This document shows positions 4,995-8,097 of a DNA stretch of 8,097 bases, piece after piece. The DNA is taken from the NCBI GenBank assembly GCA_029938985.1, contig JAOZTW010000017.1, positions 12,944 to 21,040 of the forward strand, written 5' to 3'. This DNA is from Bacteroidales bacterium (lineage in GTDB: Bacteria > Bacteroidota > Bacteroidia > Bacteroidales > JAOZQN01). The notes under the pieces are model-generated. The model had not been told where the DNA came from. It saw nothing but the letters and a program-made list of their open reading frames with translations, and did not search any database. Made by a program: the position numbers and the translations under genes. Within the stretch, counting starts at the first letter, position 1, and each line of letters opens with the position of its first letter.

Positions 4995-6527
4995 TTAATA
5001 CAAGTCCCAATTTCCTTTCAAGTAGTAATGATACAACACAGGATTGTGTATTTGGTTAATTTCTATTGTTTTGGTGGTGTCTATAAAAAAATCTTTGCCA
5101 AAAGATGTCATAAGTAACATTGCCTCGTTGTTAATCCATTGGGTGTTTATGTTATCAAATTTGAGTTTTCTAACAATATTTTTCAAATTATTGCTATGTT
5201 TTTTTGTTCCAATAATCCACCCCCATTCTCCCATTGTAATAACCTGATTGTGAATTGGTATTGTGGAAAACCCAGCAGATTCAACTGTTTTGTTGATACA
5301 AATAAACGATTTTGTTGCAAAATACGGACTACCAGCTTGGGTTACAATTACTCCATTTGGTCGCAACTTTTTGTAACATAGTTTATAAAACTCCTGCGAA
5401 TATAGTCTCCCTAATTCTACGGTTCTTGGGTCGGGTAGGTCTATTATTATTACATCAAAAAATAGTTCACATTTTTCAATATATTTAAAAGCATCTTTAT
5501 TAAATATTTCTACAATATTGTTGTTAAACGAGTTATTGTTCAACTTAGTAAGCACAGGGTTTGTTTTTGCCAAGTTAGTCATCACTGGGTCTAAATCTAC
5601 GAGAGTAATTTTTTCTACACTTTTATATTTCAGCACTTCTCTTGTAGCACAGCCATCGCCACCACCCAGTATTAGCACATTTTGAGGATTGCCAAGCAGT
5701 TGCATTGCGGGATGCACCAATGGCTCGTGATACATTACTTCATCAATAGTGCATAGTTGTTGATTACCATTTATATAAAGCCAAAAATTCTTCTTCCACA
5801 TGGTTATAACAATTTTTTGATATTTACTTTGTGCCGACAATATTACTTTGTCTTTGTATTGTCTTTGTTCGCTGTACATAACAATAGGACGGGCTATAAA
5901 CAAGCCAATTATAAGCATTATTCCAGTAAAAATGGAGAATGAAATAAGTTGTATTTTAGATTTTTTAATTTGTTCTTCTAAGAGCAGAAAAAGCAATAGC
6001 AATGCTACCGAAAAATTAATAATTCCAAGCACAAACGGAGTAAATGTTAAGCCCAAATAAGGAAGTCCTACAAAAGCAAACAAAACTCCCCCTACAAGGC
6101 TACCATAATAATCTTTTTCAATAACCGATGCCACGTTTATTCGCAAGGTTTCGTACTCTTTGTTGAGCCTTATTACTAATGGAATTTCTGTGCCTATTAG
6201 AATACCAATAAAAATACTGAAAAAGTATATTGCCACAGCCGAATAAACTGTAAAACCATGAATTACATAGGTAAACAAAGACGAAAAAGCAATGGTTAGC
6301 GATAAAACAAACTCAATTATTATAAACTTTTTTAATAAATCGGTTTTAATAATTTTGCTCAATCTGCTACCCAAACCCATAGAGAACAGCATTACAGACA
6401 CTATCATTGTCCATTGAAAAACCGAGTCTCCCAAAAAGTAACTTGCCAATGTAGAAAGGTTATATTCTGCAACTATCCCCGACAATCCTGTGGCAAATAA
6501 TGCTATTTTTAATATATTTGAACGCAT
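4995..6527 (-). CDS. speE: membrane-anchored spermidine synthase-like aminopropyltransferase
   Basis: The 510-residue protein fuses a multi-pass membrane region to a polyamine aminopropyltransferase domain. Residues about 5-215 contain roughly seven hydrophobic segments, with conserved-looking polar positions IGTEIPLVIRL (111-121) and KDYYGSLVGG (138-147). The soluble part has the spermidine synthase signatures: QLCTIDEVMYHEPLVHPA (257-274), the nucleotide-binding loop ILGGGDGCATREVL (286-299), DLDP (311-314), DAFKYI (345-350), DLPDP (363-367) carrying both aspartates of the usual Dxx-D-P catalytic motif, and TQAGSP (396-401). The known family transfers aminopropyl from decarboxylated AdoMet to putrescine; membrane-fused versions are less studied, so the exact substrate is uncertain. 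Upstream on the same strand lie a pseudogene and a lipoprotein gene. No clear promoter of its own was found; the start is ATG after an A-rich stretch without Shine-Dalgarno. Confidence 0.92.
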   Translation of the reverse strand: MRSNILKIALFATGLSGIVAEYNLSTLASYFLGDSVFQWTMIVSVMLFSMGLGSRLSKIIKTDLLKKFIIIEFVLSLTIAFSSLFTYVIHGFTVYSAVAIYFFSIFIGILIGTEIPLVIRLNKEYETLRINVASVIEKDYYGSLVGGVLFAFVGLPYLGLTFTPFVLGIINFSVALLLLFLLLEEQIKKSKIQLISFSIFTGIMLIIGLFIARPIVMYSEQRQYKDKVILSAQSKYQKIVITMWKKNFWLYINGNQQLCTIDEVMYHEPLVHPAMQLLGNPQNVLILGGGDGCATREVLKYKSVEKITLVDLDPVMTNLAKTNPVLTKLNNNSFNNNIVEIFNKDAFKYIEKCELFFDVIIIDLPDPRTVELGRLYSQEFYKLCYKKLRPNGVIVTQAGSPYFATKSFICINKTVESAGFSTIPIHNQVITMGEWGWIIGTKKHSNNLKNIVRKLKFDNINTQWINNEAMLLMTSFGKDFFIDTTKTIEINQIHNPVLYHYYLKGNWDLY

Positions 6528-6540
6528 TTTTTTATGTTAA

Positions 6541-6575
6541 AAGTCATACGCCGTAAACGGCAATTAGGAATTAAG
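6541..6575 (-). repeat. dispersed intergenic repeat, copy 2 (inverted relative to copy 1)
   Basis: Read on the minus strand it is TTAATTCCTAATT followed by the perfect 12-bp palindrome GCCGTTTACGGC and then GTATG. It aligns with 26-58. It sits 13-14 bp upstream of the SpeE-like start codon, so in RNA it would form a short hairpin in the 5' leader. Its end (ATACGCCGT on +) is also found alone at 4909-4917. Confidence 0.6.
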
Positions 6576-6583
6576 ATACTGTG

Positions 6584-6877
6584 TTAAAATCTAACATCTT
6601 TGAGCTTGGGGAATTTTGACAGGTCAGTATAAATATTAGAATAGCCATAACTCCCATACCTATATGAATCTCCTGTCATAAAAACTTTTTCTACACTCTA
6701 AAATTTGTGAAAATAATTTCTAAAATCAATAAAAGGGTCTATATCTCCTATGTCGTCATCTTCTTTGAACCATTTTTTATAAAAAGAATCATCATTGAAA
6801 TGAAGAAATTTTGGTTTGCTCTCAATTATTCTTTCAGCTACTTTTTTTATTAATTCTTGCTTATTCGTATTTTAAAT
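6584..6877 (-). pseudogene. decayed gene: lost start codon and one in-frame TAG
   Basis: One minus-strand frame reads as protein for 95 codons from 6871 to the TAA at 6584-6586, broken only by TAG at 6698-6700. The first part runs NTNKQELIKKVAERIIES.. to ..DFRNYFHKF (57 residues). The second runs SVEKVFMTGDSYRYGSYGYS.. to ..KFPKLKDVRF (37 residues). Composition is ordinary cytoplasmic protein, unlike the surrounding non-coding sequence. At the 5' edge (6872-6877) the frame reads ATT TAA where ATG AAA would be expected, and an AAGGAAA lies about 10 nt further upstream like a ribosome binding site. Two point changes would therefore restore a start, and one more would remove the TAG. The family is not recognised; the ..LSKFPKLKDVRF end is faintly leucine-rich-repeat-like. 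Confidence 0.6.
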
Positions 6878-6942
6878 ATTATTATTTCCTTTTTTTAAGC
6901 TCTGAGTATTTTAGGCATATTAAAATAGGCTCTTATAGCCAA

Positions 6943-6989
6943 AATTAACTACTTTTGGTATTTATCATAAAATCCAAAAGTAGTTGATT
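6943..6989 (-). terminator. terminator hairpin after the lipoprotein gene
   Basis: 6943-6958 pairs with 6974-6989 (core AACTACTTTTGG, 12 bp perfect, 16 bp counting one G.T), with a 15-nt loop. It lies about 30 bp beyond the stop codon of the minus-strand lipoprotein gene. AATTTT follows on the minus strand and ATTTTT on the plus strand, so it may work in both directions. A smaller GGCT/AGCC hairpin (6928-6940) lies next to it. Confidence 0.65.
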
Positions 6990-7016
6990 ATTTTTCATTT
7001 CAAAAACCTTATTCTA

Positions 7017-7790
7017 TTATTTTCCTGAGCCACCGCTTCTTGATCTTACTTTGGTGTTGTTGTATCTGGTGTTTGTTCTTGTTGTTTTAGATTTGTTTTT
7101 AAACCGTTGTTTGAACGACGATGATTTTCCACTCCAAGTAGAGCCACCGCTTGCTTTGCCGTTGTATGCACTGCTTGTTCCGTACATGTTTTTGCCTCCA
7201 GTAGATGGTCCGTAATATGCACGATTACCCATATACGATGTTCTGTAATTGTTATAATATGAACGTCTTATAGGAAACATAGCCATGTGAAACATTGTGG
7301 ACATCATTGCGTATTTTCCATAAAAAGCCCAAAAACTATTATTACCGTTTCCGTGCCATCTGCCATATTCGTTGTTGCCAACAAACTGAGAATAACCAGC
7401 AGGAGAAATTACTTTCTTTACCTTACCATCAACTTTTGATGCCACTTCCATTCCTTGTGCTTCCGACATTTGTTCAAACATTTTTTTGTCAACCAGCATC
7501 CAATTCGAAAGCTTTTCAATAATAGTATCTCTTGCCACAAGTGTGTCTTGACTTACAACAGAGTCTCTTTTTATTTGTTTGCTAATAAGCATCTTGTATT
7601 TATGTTTATAATCTCTCGTTTTTTCAACATAATCCATATCTGTTAGAATAATAGAAAAATTTTGCTCCGCAGAAAGCATAGTTACAAGGCTATCAATAGG
7701 GTTTTTAATCTTTTTACTCTTAGTACCATTACACGACGCAAAAGATATAATAGCAATAAGACCGATAAATAAATAAATTTGTTTTTTCAT
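7017..7790 (-). CDS. putative lipoprotein with Tyr/Gly/Ser-rich C-terminus
   Basis: The 257-residue product begins with a lipoprotein signal peptide: charged MKKQ, a hydrophobic stretch, and a lipobox-like FASC with Cys at residue 20. The mature part (21-130) is Lys/Asp-rich and mixed. A conserved-looking aromatic core follows, SPAGYSQFVGNNEYGRWHGNGNNSFWAFYGKYAMMSTMF (129-167). The last 90 residues are low-complexity, first Tyr/Asn/Gly, then Ser/Thr/Lys/Arg. No acidic surface-export signal follows the Cys, so a periplasmic anchor is more likely than surface display. The layout (lipoprotein, SFW core, Gly/Ser/Tyr tail) recalls the enterobacterial DUF1190 proteins YgiB/YjfM; this is a resemblance of layout from memory, not homology shown here. 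It lies two loci upstream of the SpeE-like gene on the same strand, and has its own promoter and terminator. Confidence 0.85.
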   Translation of the reverse strand: MKKQIYLFIGLIAIISFASCNGTKSKKIKNPIDSLVTMLSAEQNFSIILTDMDYVEKTRDYKHKYKMLISKQIKRDSVVSQDTLVARDTIIEKLSNWMLVDKKMFEQMSEAQGMEVASKVDGKVKKVISPAGYSQFVGNNEYGRWHGNGNNSFWAFYGKYAMMSTMFHMAMFPIRRSYYNNYRTSYMGNRAYYGPSTGGKNMYGTSSAYNGKASGGSTWSGKSSSFKQRFKNKSKTTRTNTRYNNTKVRSRSGGSGK

Positions 7791-7829
7791 AATTAATAAA
7801 TTTTAAATGTTAGTAATTGTAAAGATTTA

Positions 7830-7861
7830 CAAAATTAATTATTTTTTTATATTACACAAAA
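7830..7861 (-). promoter_or_regulatory. Bacteroidota-type promoter of the lipoprotein gene
   Basis: On the minus strand TTTTG (7857-7861) and TAATTTTG (7830-7837) are 19 bp apart, a full match to the -33 TTTG / -7 TAnnTTTG pattern. The predicted transcription start (near 7823) gives a leader of about 33 nt before the ATG at 7790. Confidence 0.65.
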
Positions 7862-8097
7862 TTAACTTATTTTATTCATAAAATTCCCTAAAATTCATAA
7901 AATACTATATAACTGAAAAGTCAGGAAAACTTTTCTAATAACATTTAACTATATGTTTTTCATAGAAATAAACAATCTACTGTATTAAGATTTAAGTACA
8001 TAAAATAATGTTTCTTGTGTGTAATAATCTTTATTGTTATCTAAATCTTCAAATTTGCACTTGTCATGCTATTTAGACGTTTCCAAGTCCCCTATTT
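7862..8097. other. intergenic region at window end, no gene supported
   Basis: AT-rich sequence without a protein-like frame up to about 8050. The last 45 bp are richer in G and C. They could hold either the end of a minus-strand gene (..IGDLETSK then TAG at about 8073-8075) or the start of a plus-strand gene (ATG at 8066, MLFRRFQVPY..). Neither can be decided from 10 codons. Confidence 0.4.

Noticed and set aside
5044..6060. Plus-strand ORFs inside the SpeE-like gene
   Set aside because: Antisense shadows of a gene with clear motifs on the minus strand.
7295..7646. Plus-strand ORFs inside the lipoprotein gene
   Set aside because: Antisense shadows without protein-like features.
8066..8097. 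Start of a plus-strand gene (MLFRRFQVPY..) or end of a minus-strand gene (..IGDLETSK, stop) at the right edge
   Set aside because: Both are compatible with the last bases and too short to decide; sequence beyond the window is needed.
1..8097. tRNA, rRNA or CRISPR array
   Set aside because: No cloverleaf-like GC-rich segment, no rRNA-like stretch, and no regularly spaced repeats with unique spacers were seen on reading both strands.

Overview
The window is very AT-rich and looks like the chromosome of a member of the Bacteroidota. Two promoter-like sites fit the TTTG / TAnnTTTG pattern of that phylum (3047-3078 on +; 7830-7861 on -), start codons generally lack a strong Shine-Dalgarno sequence, and the intergenic regions carry TTAATTTTT-type and GCCGTTTACGGC-type repeats. 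No species can be named from the sequence alone.

Layout. 1-50: a 14-bp tandem repeat and one copy of a dispersed intergenic repeat. 53-2377 (-): a complete UvrD/PcrA-type DNA helicase with a GTG start. 2486-2737 (-): the 5' stump of an exported TPR protein. 2738-3677: 940 bp without a protein gene but with the most unusual content of the window. It has a + strand promoter, an A16 tract, and two tandem ~120-nt elements (E1 3180-3298, E2 3353-3475), each a long outer stem, an internal loop, an inner stem and a small apical hairpin. The two elements differ in arm sequence but keep the pairing. Every non-Watson-Crick pair in the listed helices is G.T when read on +, which points to + strand RNA. 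3678-4694 (+): a 338-aa coiled-coil protein of unknown function with a weakly GrpE-like C-terminus, probably on the same transcript as E1/E2. 4695-4994: two hairpins after that gene, then featureless sequence.

4995-6527 (-): a membrane-embedded spermidine-synthase-like protein (7 or so TM segments plus an aminopropyltransferase domain). 6584-6877 (-): a decayed gene, not visible as an ordinary ORF, readable through one in-frame TAG and with a ruined start. 7017-7790 (-): a lipoprotein with a Tyr/Gly/Ser-rich tail, with its own promoter and a terminator hairpin. 7791-8097: promoter region, otherwise empty.

Working together: the lipoprotein and the SpeE-like protein share a strand and may form a polyamine/envelope locus, but a strong hairpin and a pseudogene separate them. 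The + strand unit (promoter, E1, E2, 338-aa protein, hairpins) is flanked on both sides by minus-strand genes and looks like a self-contained insertion. It is the best candidate here for something undescribed.
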